From Planctomycetota bacterium (GTDB taxonomy: Bacteria > Planctomycetota > UBA1135 > GCA-002686595): a stretch of DNA of 5,643 nt. The notes under the pieces are model-generated. The model worked only from the letters and a program-made list of their open reading frames with translations. It was not told the DNA's origin and searched no databases. This document shows, piece by piece, positions 1-5,643 of this stretch. Location: assembly GCA_027623615.1 (NCBI GenBank), contig JAQBVH010000260.1:1-5643 (forward strand). The letters run 5' to 3'. Position numbers and translations under genes: made by a program. The stretch's first letter is position 1; each line of letters starts with the position of its first letter.

Positions 1-1468
1 CGTCCTCGAGGTCGGACTGGGTCAGCGGGTGTTCGGCCAGCCACTGCTCGGGGAAGCGCAGCCGCGCCTCGCCGCGGGCGACCTCGAGCCGCAGGTCGGG
101 GAGCTGAGTCGCGCCGCGGGCCCGATGCAGGCGCACCGCCAGGCGCAGGATCAGGAGCGCGCGGCGCACGCGCTTGCGCCAGCCGCTCGGGAGGTCATCG
201 ATCTCCGCGACCGGCACGCGGCGACGATGGGCGCGGATCATGAGGGCGAGGGTGTCACGTCCCTGACGCGAGAAGCCGCGCAGGTCCCCGTTGGCGACCA
301 GGTACGCCCCGTGCTTGTGGTAGCTGAGCCAGGAGACGGAGAGGCCGACCTCGTGCAGCTGGGCGGCCCACGTGAGGAAGAACCGATCCTCCTCGCGCAG
401 CTTCCAGGCCTCCTGAACCTGATCGCACAGGGCCAGCGCGGTCTGGACGACGCGCTCCGATTGATCGAGGTCCACGTCGAAGCGGTCCGCGAACTCGACC
501 ACGCTCCGCGAGCGCACGTCCTCGTGGTGGATGCGCCCGAGCAGGTCGTACAACACACCCTCGCGCAGGGAGCCCATGCTGACCCGCATGTGCTCGATCT
601 CCAGGCCAGCGAAGACCGCCGAGAGCACCGCGAGGCCGCCCACGATCGTCTGGCGTCGATCCGCGTCGAGGCCATCGAGCTCGAGTTGATCGAAGTGCCC
701 GGCCGCGACGGCATGCTCCTCCAGGCAGCGCAGACCCTTGCGCGTGATCGACCCGTCCCCCCAGCCCTGACGGCGCAGGATCTCGGCCGCGGCGCGGATC
801 GTGCCCGAGGCTCCGATACAGTTCACCCAACCCTGCTTTCGAAACGCGCGTTCGATCGGCTCGAGCTCGATGCGCGCGGCCATGCTTGCACGGGCCATGC
901 GCTTGGCCGTGATCTTGCCACCCTTGAAGTAAGCGCGGCTCCAACGCACGCAGCCCATCGACAGGCTGCGCTCGGTCACCGACTCGAAACGCTCTCCGAT
1001 CACGCACTCGGTGCTTGCCCCGCCGATGTCGACCACGAGGCGTGAGTCGGCGTCGTCCCCGAGCGTCTGCGCGACGCCCAGGTAGACCAGGCGCGCCTCC
1101 TCGCGACCGGGGACGACCTCGATCGGGAAGCCGAGCGCCTTCTCGGCGTCGCGTCGGAAGCCCCTGCGCCCCAGCTTGCGGAAGGTGGCCGTTCCCACGG
1201 CACGCACACGTCCCGGCGACAGGCCGCTCAGCCGCTGGCCGAAGCGTGCCAGGCACTCGAGGGCGCGCTCGGCGACCACGGGATCGAACGAGCCGTCCGC
1301 GAGCCACCCCTCCGCCAGGCCGACGCGCTCGCGGAGATGATCGACGCGCTCGACCGATCCTGCGCCGGTCTCGCGGGCGACGACGAGGTGAAAGCTGTTC
1401 GAGCCGAGGTCCACCGCCGCGAGCTGGCTCTCGAGCGGGGTAGCGGTGTTCTCGGGCTGCGATTGCAT
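1..1468 (-). CDS. ppx: Ppx/GppA family exopolyphosphatase / pppGpp phosphatase (3' end cut by window)
   Basis: Enzymes of this family remove terminal phosphates from inorganic polyphosphate and/or the 5' phosphate of pppGpp, in the cytoplasm. The frame is open from an ATG at 1468 to the window edge, giving 489 visible residues. E. coli GppA and Ppx are about 494 and 513 residues, so only a short C-terminal piece should be missing. Seen in order: the ASKHA phosphate-binding loop DLGSNSFHLVV (D20-V30), a GTATFRK motif, GREEARLVYLGV with the likely catalytic glutamate (E123/E124), the second phosphate loop DIGGASTE (147-154, usually DIGGGSTE), IGASGTIRA, and GSLREGVLYDLLG closing the ASKHA core. 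An all-helical HD-like domain follows, with AAQLHEVGLS (H372) and YHKHGAYL. The gene begins 32 bp after the TrpD-like gene and is probably cotranscribed with it. No clear Shine-Dalgarno sequence precedes the ATG. The family is certain; Ppx and GppA cannot be told apart here, so the symbol is provisional. Confidence 0.93.
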   Translation of the reverse strand, partial: MQSQPENTATPLESQLAAVDLGSNSFHLVVARETGAGSVERVDHLRERVGLAEGWLADGSFDPVVAERALECLARFGQRLSGLSPGRVRAVGTATFRKLGRRGFRRDAEKALGFPIEVVPGREEARLVYLGVAQTLGDDADSRLVVDIGGASTECVIGERFESVTERSLSMGCVRWSRAYFKGGKITAKRMARASMAARIELEPIERAFRKQGWVNCIGASGTIRAAAEILRRQGWGDGSITRKGLRCLEEHAVAAGHFDQLELDGLDADRRQTIVGGLAVLSAVFAGLEIEHMRVSMGSLREGVLYDLLGRIHHEDVRSRSVVEFADRFDVDLDQSERVVQTALALCDQVQEAWKLREEDRFFLTWAAQLHEVGLSVSWLSYHKHGAYLVANGDLRGFSRQGRDTLALMIRAHRRRVPVAEIDDLPSGWRKRVRRALLILRLAVRLHRARGATQLPDLRLEVARGEARLRFPEQWLAEHPLTQSDLED

Positions 1469-1500
1469 ACGTCGTGGCGCGCCGCGCAGGACCCGGGGCC

Positions 1501-2565
1501 TCAGCCGATCAGTCCCCGCAGGTTCTCGAGCACTGCGAGGGCTGCGCCGGAATCGAGTGAGGTGGTGGCCGCGTCCACGCCCTCCGCCAAGGTCATGCAG
1601 CGGCCCGAGGCCTTCAGGGCCACGGCCGCGCCGAGGATCGTCGCGTTGCGCGCGCTGCCAGGCTCGCCCTTCAGCACGGCGCGGGTGATCTCCCCCACCG
1701 CGGTGATCAGCGCCGGGTTGTCCGCCGTGCCATAACCCTCTTCGGGCGGACCGAACATCGGCAGCTCCGGTTCCGGCGCCTCCAGCCCGAAGTCCGCGGG
1801 TTCGACCGTGAGCGGGACCAGGTGTCCTTCGGTCAGTTCGATGCCCCGCGTCCGTCGACGAACCGACGGCACCACGCCCCCATCCACGCCCTGCAGCGCG
1901 GCGCCGCGGGGATGCCCGAGGGCTTGGATCACCTCGACGGCGATGCCGAGCACGGGTCCCTCTTGGGCGCCGAGCACCACCGCCGAGCCCGACGGCGCCA
2001 TCAGCTTCTCGAGGGTCGAGAGGGGCGTGCGCACGACCATGTCGCCGCGCACGCGCCGCAGGGGCAGCATGCTCGGCAGCAGGCCTGCGATCGAGATGGC
2101 GGCGAAGCCTCCTTTGGCGACCCAGTCCTCGGCCTCGGACGGATCCCAGGTCATCGAGAGCCCGAGGGACTCGAGCACGCTCGCAGCGGTCAGTCCGCGG
2201 CGCGGTGGCACGCAGCGGTCCGAGATGATCAACACCCGCGCGCCAGCACCGGCGGCGGCCAGGCCAGCGGCCACCTCGAGGGGCGGGTGATGGTCCTGGC
2301 CGTCGTGGGGCGGGCAGAGGGTGACCAGCCCGGACATGCCCTGGCAGGGCATCTTGGCCTGGGCCCGGGCCGCCTCGGCGAAGCCGGTCAGCTCCTGGAC
2401 GGTCAGCCCCTTCCAGCGCAGGGCGGTCAGGAAGGCGGCGATGGTGAGCTCGCTCTCGCCTCCGCCGAGGATCGAGCTGAAGGCGCGCGCGGCTTCCTCG
2501 CGGGAGAGGTTGCGCGCATCCTTGGGGTCGTTCCCCAGGACTCGCAGTAGGTGACGGAGGACCAT
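1501..2565 (-). CDS. TrpD2/YbiB-like protein (anthranilate phosphoribosyltransferase fold, atypical motifs)
   Basis: This 354-residue protein has the fold pattern of anthranilate phosphoribosyltransferase (TrpD, about 340 residues). The N-terminal helical domain shows LSREEAARAFSSIL (20-33) and AAFLTALRWKGLTVQELTGF (43-62), a classic TrpD signature. The large domain follows, with ASVLESLGL (128-136), LPLRRVRGDMVVRTPLSTLEKL (167-188) at the place of the 'R...RTxFNxLGPL' segment, and VEVIQALG (210-217). The PRPP-binding GTGGDG loop is replaced by PPHDGQDHHPP (85-95), and the metal-binding DGLDE is replaced by DGGVVPS (228-234). These changes argue against normal tryptophan synthesis. They resemble the TrpD2/YbiB branch, whose E. 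coli member binds nucleic acid and lacks the biosynthetic activity. No other trp gene is nearby. I chose the ATG at 2565 because TrpD-like sequence begins immediately after it; the open frame upstream to 3072 is antisense to trmB. A GTG seven codons upstream is possible, and neither start has a good ribosome site. The TGA stop lies 32 bp before the phosphatase gene. Confidence 0.85.
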   Translation of the reverse strand: MVLRHLLRVLGNDPKDARNLSREEAARAFSSILGGGESELTIAAFLTALRWKGLTVQELTGFAEAARAQAKMPCQGMSGLVTLCPPHDGQDHHPPLEVAAGLAAAGAGARVLIISDRCVPPRRGLTAASVLESLGLSMTWDPSEAEDWVAKGGFAAISIAGLLPSMLPLRRVRGDMVVRTPLSTLEKLMAPSGSAVVLGAQEGPVLGIAVEVIQALGHPRGAALQGVDGGVVPSVRRRTRGIELTEGHLVPLTVEPADFGLEAPEPELPMFGPPEEGYGTADNPALITAVGEITRAVLKGEPGSARNATILGAAVALKASGRCMTLAEGVDAATTSLDSGAALAVLENLRGLIG

Positions 2566-2575
2566 GTCGGTTCGC

Positions 2576-2604
2576 AGTCTACTCACCGATTCGCCCGCCA
2601 CCAA
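2576..2604 (-). promoter_or_regulatory. candidate promoter for the TrpD-like/phosphatase operon
   Basis: On the minus strand a TTGGTG hexamer (2604-2599) is followed after exactly 17 bp by TAGACT (2581-2576). These match the sigma-70 consensus at 3/6 and 4/6 positions. Transcription would start close to the ATG at 2565, giving an almost leaderless message, which would fit the absence of a Shine-Dalgarno sequence. The match is weak and could be chance. Confidence 0.2.
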
Positions 2605-2621
2605 TGCGCGGCCTGGTTCCC

Positions 2622-2627
2622 TATCAT
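2622..2627 (+). promoter_or_regulatory. candidate -10 box for trmB
   Basis: TATCAT matches the sigma-70 -10 consensus at five of six positions in an otherwise GC-rich stretch. It would place the start of transcription near 2634, just before the palindrome and about 23 nt before the GTG start of trmB. No recognisable -35 hexamer sits at 16-18 bp, so this is a weak call. Confidence 0.22.
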
Positions 2628-2634
2628 GTCGCGG

Positions 2635-2651
2635 CGCCGGGTCACCCGGCG
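2635..2651. promoter_or_regulatory. 17-nt palindrome in the divergent intergenic region (operator or hairpin)
   Basis: The sequence CGCCGGGTCACCCGGCG is a perfect inverted repeat with 8-bp arms around a central C. It ends 5 bp before the GTG start of trmB, within the 91 bp separating trmB from the divergently transcribed TrpD-like gene. As DNA it could be a dimeric regulator's operator. As RNA it could form a 7-bp stem with a three-base loop directly over the trmB ribosome-binding region and so limit translation. There is no T-run after it, so it is not a terminator. GC-rich DNA yields such palindromes by chance more often than average DNA. Confidence 0.4.
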
Positions 2652-2656
2652 AACGT

Positions 2657-3343
2657 GTGAAGCGCCGCACCAAGCAGGAACGGTGGGAGGACAACCACGG
2701 CCGCCCCAGCGTGCACGAGCCTCCGCCGCTGGAGATCAACTCAGGCGGCACGTACATGCGTGGCCGTTGGGCGCGGGAGGTGTTCGGGCGCCGCGCGCCC
2801 TTGACCCTCGAGATCGGCTGCGGGCACGGCGAGTACTGCCTGGCCCTGGCTCGCCGGGACCTCGGCCGCAACGTGATCGGCATCGACATCAAGAGCCACC
2901 GCTTCTGGCTGGGCGCCAAAACCGCGGAGCAGGAGGGCCTGCAGCATGTAGCCTTCCTGCGCGGCCGTGCGGAGTTCATCGAGCGCTTCTTCGCGCCGGG
3001 CGAGGTGAGCGAGATCTGGCTGACCTTCTCGGAGCCCCAACTCCGCAACGCCAAGGGGACCAAGCGCATCACGTCGCGGGTGTTCCTCGAGCGCTACCGG
3101 CGCGTGCTCACGCCGGGAGGCCTCGTGCACATCAAGACCGACAGCGAGCTGATCTACGAGCGCGCCCTCGCGGAGGCTGCGCCGTCGGGCTTTCGCGTCA
3201 CCCTCGACGTGCCCGACGTGGACGTGACCGCCGGCCTCGAGGCCGAGCTGGTCGAGCTGCTCGGCGTGCAGACCAAGTACGAGCGCAAGTGGCGCGAGCG
3301 CGGCATCCAGATCCGCTACCTGCGCCTCGAGGCCTTGGGCTGA
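2657..3343 (+). CDS. trmB: tRNA (guanine-N7-)-methyltransferase TrmB
   Basis: TrmB uses S-adenosylmethionine to make 7-methylguanosine at position 46 in the variable loop of many tRNAs. The 228-residue product (E. coli TrmB has 239) shows the SAM-binding motif LEIGCGHGEY (51-60), IGIDIKSHRFWLGAKTA (74-90), NVAFLR-type sequence HVAFLRGRAEF (97-107), EIWLTF (119-124), FLERYRRVLTPGGLVHIKTDS (142-162) and the TKYE motif (206-209) followed by W212. The overall pattern is of the 'IWLTFPDPQ' type. The usual PDP is SEP here (125-127), replacing an aspartate considered catalytically important. I chose the GTG at 2657 because KRRTKQERWEDNHGR gives a basic family-like N terminus. An in-frame ATG at 2564 has a GGAGG only 3 nt upstream, would add 31 unconserved residues, and would overlap the opposite gene's start codon. 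The 3' end overlaps the convergent zinc-ribbon gene by 28 bp. Confidence 0.9.
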   Translation: MKRRTKQERWEDNHGRPSVHEPPPLEINSGGTYMRGRWAREVFGRRAPLTLEIGCGHGEYCLALARRDLGRNVIGIDIKSHRFWLGAKTAEQEGLQHVAFLRGRAEFIERFFAPGEVSEIWLTFSEPQLRNAKGTKRITSRVFLERYRRVLTPGGLVHIKTDSELIYERALAEAAPSGFRVTLDVPDVDVTAGLEAELVELLGVQTKYERKWRERGIQIRYLRLEALG

Positions 3344-3960
3344 GCGATCTTCTCCCCGCGCATCCTGCGCGCGAGGACGTGGTCGGGGTTCTGGAGGGCC
3401 AGTCGCTGCACCTTCGTGGCCTCGGCGTGAACCAGACCGAGGATCAGCAGCGCGAACAAGTTGAACACGTAGCCGTCGCCAACGAGCAGCCCGAACACGG
3501 CTCCCAGGGCGTGCAACCCGATCAGGAGCCGGGCCGTGGTCACGGGTTTGCGCAGCACGACCTGACGGGCGGCAGCCACCGTGATCGTCACGCCGATGCC
3601 ATGGGCGAACCCGATCCACAAGAAGCCCGAGATGTCGTGATCCGTGTTCTGCGCCACGGTGAGGATCGCAGCCGTCACGAACAGACCCAGGACGTCCAGG
3701 ACCAGGAGAAGGGTCAGCAGCGTCTTGAAGCGCTTCAGACGAAGGAGGCCGGCGCGCAGCTCGGCGCCACGACGACGGTCGGTGTCGCTGTAGCGTTCGG
3801 CGCGAGCAGGGCGGTCCCGCTCCTCGACGAACACGAGCGGGTCGCCGCATTCCTGACACCCCCACTCCCGATCCCCATGGGGAACGTGGAAGGTCTTCGA
3901 GCACTCAGGGCATCGTGCGAGCGGGGCCACATGGCTGCTACCACCCGCAACGAGCTGCAT
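3316..3960 (-). CDS. zinc-ribbon protein with about four transmembrane helices, unknown function
   Basis: I do not recognise a family for this 214-residue protein, but its layout is clear. An N-terminal zinc ribbon has C17-X2-C20 and C35-X2-C38 separated by 14 residues (CPEC...CQEC). A charged linker (about 46-79, rich in Arg, Asp and Glu) leads to hydrophobic stretches at about 80-103, 112-131, 143-161 and 164-178, which look like four membrane helices. The tail (179-214) is basic and ends in SRRR. The likely topology puts the zinc ribbon and tail on the cytoplasmic side. This pattern is common among uncharacterised membrane proteins of planctomycete-like bacteria. The ATG at 3960 lacks a strong ribosome site. 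A GTG at codon 11 (3930) has GGGTGG about 10 nt upstream and keeps the whole ribbon, so it is a real alternative. The gene lies 65 bp downstream of the protease gene on the same strand. Its TAG stop lies inside the convergent trmB. Confidence 0.75.
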   Translation of the reverse strand: MQLVAGGSSHVAPLARCPECSKTFHVPHGDREWGCQECGDPLVFVEERDRPARAERYSDTDRRRGAELRAGLLRLKRFKTLLTLLLVLDVLGLFVTAAILTVAQNTDHDISGFLWIGFAHGIGVTITVAAARQVVLRKPVTTARLLIGLHALGAVFGLLVGDGYVFNLFALLILGLVHAEATKVQRLALQNPDHVLARRMRGEKIAQPKASRRR

Positions 3961-3974
3961 TCATGACAAGAACG

Positions 3975-3988
3975 CCAGGCCACCCTGG
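3975..3988 (-). terminator. possible weak hairpin after the protease gene
   Basis: In the 65-bp gap after the protease stop, CCAGG-N4-CCTGG forms a perfect 5-bp stem with a four-base loop. On the minus strand it is followed by CGTTCTTGTC, only a poor U-tract. It may be a weak terminator or attenuator between the protease and the zinc-ribbon gene, or chance. Confidence 0.2.
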
Positions 3989-4025
3989 GGGCGGCCCGGC
4001 GCTCGCTGTGGCTGAGCCTCGGGTC

Positions 4026-5573
4026 CTAACGGCCCGTGATCTCGATGTGGTCGACGTCCGAACGCTCCTGGGGGTCCATGGCCGTCGTCCGGATGCGCAG
4101 CTTGAAGCTCGCGTTGTTGTAGCCGTCGTCGCCGACCTTGTAGTTGCGGTTGTGCCACTGGGGCTCGTCCGTGGCGTGCAGGGTCGTCCAGCTGGCGCCG
4201 TTCCAGTACTCGAGGATGAGCTCTTCGCCCGCCTCGTAGTTGTTGCTGCGGTGCGCGAGGTTCAGCTCGACGTCGGTGAAGCCCACCGTGCTGATCGACT
4301 TCTCGATCCAGGTGTCCTTCTTCAGGCGGCAACCGAAGTTGCTGCCCAGGGCGGCCAGATCGGTCACCTTGGCGCCGTTGACGTCCTTGGCCCAGCCTCC
4401 GGAGACGAAGTCGCCGGACTCGAAGCCGTCCGCGAAGATCGTCACGCACGGATCGCCGTCGTCGCAGATGCCCTGGGGGTTGCTCAGGGCAGCCTGGAGC
4501 CCCGCATGGTTCACGCCGGTGCCGGAGTTGTACCCGCCCGTGTCCGTGCAGCCGCCGTGGGTGTGGATGCCGATCGCGTGGTCACGCTGCTTGTGGATCA
4601 CGGGCGAGCCCGAGTTGCCGCCGGTCGTGTCCGTGCGGTAGCCGAGGTGCGTGCCGTTCGAGACCGCCATCGGCCCGAACTCGGTCTGCTGAACCTGGTT
4701 GCGGTTGCCGCTGTCGGTGCCGTGGCCAGTGATGCGGATCTTCTTGCCGGTCGGGCTCGCGGGCGGCGTCTCGAGCACGAAGCTCCAGCCCTGGGCCTCG
4801 TAGGCGGTCAGACCGGTGTTCGAGTTGGGGAAGGTGCCGAAGTAGGCCCAGTCGTCCCCGACACCCTGGCCACCGTTGCCCTGCAGGGACGAGTTGTCCT
4901 TGGAGTACTGATCCTCCGGGCCCGGGTGGTTCAAGCTGCCCCCGCTGCTCGACAGCGGCACGTTGAACTGGATGACCGAGATGTTGCCCTGGCAGTGACC
5001 CGCGGTCAGGAAGCAGTGCTGGCAGTCGTCGATCATCCAGCCCGTGCAGCCGATCGGCAGCAGGCGGGCGACGCGCGGGTCACTCGAGAGCTCGCGGTTG
5101 TCCTGGCCGCCGCACTGCGAGGCCGGATCGGTCGGGACGAGGCCCATCTCGATCGCGCGCAGGTTCAGGCGCGCGCCGGTGCCGGGGTGGGCCACGACCT
5201 CGACCTGCACCTTGTCGCCGTTGAAGTAGGCGCTCGACTTTTCCCACTGGCGCACGTGGGTGATGTCCAGCTCCTGGATCGCGCCATCGCGGTGGGAGGT
5301 GATGCGCAGGATGGCCTGGTTGCCCGAGGGCAGGTCGCCGCCGAGCTCGACCTCGTCGAAGTACACACGCAGCCAGGAGGCCTGCGGCTCGTAGACCTCG
5401 AACGAGATGATCACGTCCAGCTCGGCGCCGTCGTTGCGGACCCAACCGGTGTCGAAGTTGCGGGGGACGGTCAGAGTCGGCGGGGTGCCGATCTGGGCGC
5501 TGGCCAGGCTCGCCGGAACGAGGGCCAGGGCGGCGGCCACGAGGCCGCCACGGAGTGTGGAGAGAGAGGTCAT
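4026..5573 (-). CDS. secreted trypsin-like (S1) serine protease with C-terminal beta-sandwich domain
   Basis: A 515-residue exported endopeptidase. The signal peptide is MTSLSTLRGG followed by a hydrophobic core (11-20) and ASLASA, with cleavage expected after A26. Residues about 30-145 form a beta-rich domain I cannot name. The protease domain (about 150-370) has the full triad: H193 in TAGHC (usually TAAHC), D241 in GDDWAYF and S321 in TTGGNSGSP. C176-C194 probably form the standard His-loop disulfide, and C184/C187 (DCQHC) an added one. GIHTHGG (335-341) with T316 five residues before the serine resembles V8-type glutamyl endopeptidases, suggesting cleavage after acidic residues; this is inference. 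Residues 377-515 start with IFADGFESGDF and end DHIEITGR, a beta-sandwich type often appended to secreted hydrolases. The ATG at 5573 is chosen because the signal peptide starts there; an in-frame ATG at 5639 would bury it. No clear Shine-Dalgarno sequence is visible. Stop is TAG. Confidence 0.9.
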   Translation of the reverse strand: MTSLSTLRGGLVAAALALVPASLASAQIGTPPTLTVPRNFDTGWVRNDGAELDVIISFEVYEPQASWLRVYFDEVELGGDLPSGNQAILRITSHRDGAIQELDITHVRQWEKSSAYFNGDKVQVEVVAHPGTGARLNLRAIEMGLVPTDPASQCGGQDNRELSSDPRVARLLPIGCTGWMIDDCQHCFLTAGHCQGNISVIQFNVPLSSSGGSLNHPGPEDQYSKDNSSLQGNGGQGVGDDWAYFGTFPNSNTGLTAYEAQGWSFVLETPPASPTGKKIRITGHGTDSGNRNQVQQTEFGPMAVSNGTHLGYRTDTTGGNSGSPVIHKQRDHAIGIHTHGGCTDTGGYNSGTGVNHAGLQAALSNPQGICDDGDPCVTIFADGFESGDFVSGGWAKDVNGAKVTDLAALGSNFGCRLKKDTWIEKSISTVGFTDVELNLAHRSNNYEAGEELILEYWNGASWTTLHATDEPQWHNRNYKVGDDGYNNASFKLRIRTTAMDPQERSDVDHIEITGR

Positions 5574-5643
5574 CGTAGGAATGGCTGTCGTCTGGAGGAC
5601 GAGGAGAGAGCCCCAGCCTAGCGGAGCGCCCCGGAACACGGCG

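Noticed and set aside
29..1045. A 338-codon plus-strand frame opposite the phosphatase.
   Set aside because: The minus-strand frame contains all Ppx/GppA motifs. The plus frame gives an Ala/Arg/Glu-rich product with no recognisable domain.
255..1307. A 350-codon minus-strand frame overlapping the phosphatase in another frame.
   Set aside because: Arg/Gly/Pro-rich product typical of an off-frame reading of GC-rich DNA; the true frame is the one with the ASKHA motifs.
1469..1500. GGCGCGCC palindrome in the 32-bp gap before the phosphatase.
   Set aside because: Short palindromes of G and C are expected by chance in DNA of this composition, and the gap is too short for a convincing terminator.
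2566..3072. N-terminal extension of the TrpD-like gene up to 3072.
   Set aside because: The extra 169 residues are antisense to trmB and show no TrpD-like sequence; homology starts right after the ATG at 2565.
2741..3904. A 387-codon minus-strand frame across the zinc-ribbon gene and trmB.
   Set aside because: Low-complexity product; the overlapping frames encode a zinc ribbon with membrane helices and TrmB respectively.
2551..3966. A 471-codon plus-strand frame spanning trmB and the zinc-ribbon gene.
   Set aside because: It reads trmB in the wrong frame and the zinc-ribbon gene antisense, with no motif of its own.
3915..5621. A 568-codon open frame on the plus strand, antisense to the serine protease.
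   Set aside because: Its product is a low-complexity Val/Ala/Arg/Asp-rich sequence with no motif, as expected opposite a GC-rich gene. The minus strand has a signal peptide and a full catalytic triad.
5574..5643. A promoter or upstream start for the protease, including an in-frame ATG at 5639.
   Set aside because: The upstream start would put 22 residues before a clear signal peptide. A TAGGCT in this stretch has no -35 partner at a suitable distance.

Overview
The window is very GC-rich, bacterial and almost fully coding, with strong G/C preference at third codon positions. It carries five protein-coding genes and no RNA gene, insertion sequence, CRISPR array or phage-like segment that I can see. 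The tRNA methyltransferase resembles the 'FPDPQ' type that I recall from Bacteroidota and Planctomycetota. The secreted trypsin-like protease with a TAGHC motif and a FADGFESGD-type C-terminal domain resembles proteins of high-GC environmental Gram-negatives (Planctomycetota, Acidobacteriota, Myxococcota, some Gammaproteobacteria). I would guess a high-GC Planctomycetota-like bacterium, but the phylum is not settled by this sequence.

Layout from left to right. (1) 1-1468, minus: a Ppx/GppA-family exopolyphosphatase / pppGpp phosphatase, cut at its C-terminal end by the window edge. (2) 1501-2565, minus: a protein with the anthranilate phosphoribosyltransferase (TrpD) fold, most like the TrpD2/YbiB branch and lacking the usual catalytic motifs. 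It lies 32 bp upstream of the phosphatase on the same strand, so the two probably form an operon. (3) 2566-2656: a 91-bp divergent intergenic region holding a 17-nt palindrome. (4) 2657-3343, plus: TrmB, the tRNA (guanine-N7-)-methyltransferase, with an altered catalytic-loop motif. (5) 3316-3960, minus: an uncharacterised zinc-ribbon membrane protein whose 3' end overlaps the 3' end of trmB by 28 bp. (6) 4026-5573, minus: a secreted three-part serine protease (signal peptide, N-terminal beta domain, S1 protease with an intact triad, C-terminal beta-sandwich).

The genes do not form one obvious pathway. The phosphatase (polyphosphate or pppGpp turnover), TrmB (tRNA modification) and the TrpD-like protein (the E. 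coli relative binds nucleic acids) are housekeeping or stress-related. The protease is an exported degradative enzyme and the zinc-ribbon protein is of unknown role. The most unusual items are the motif-less TrpD-like protein coupled to the phosphatase, the FSEPQ variant in TrmB, and the palindrome between the divergent genes. I see no evidence for a defence or mobile system here.
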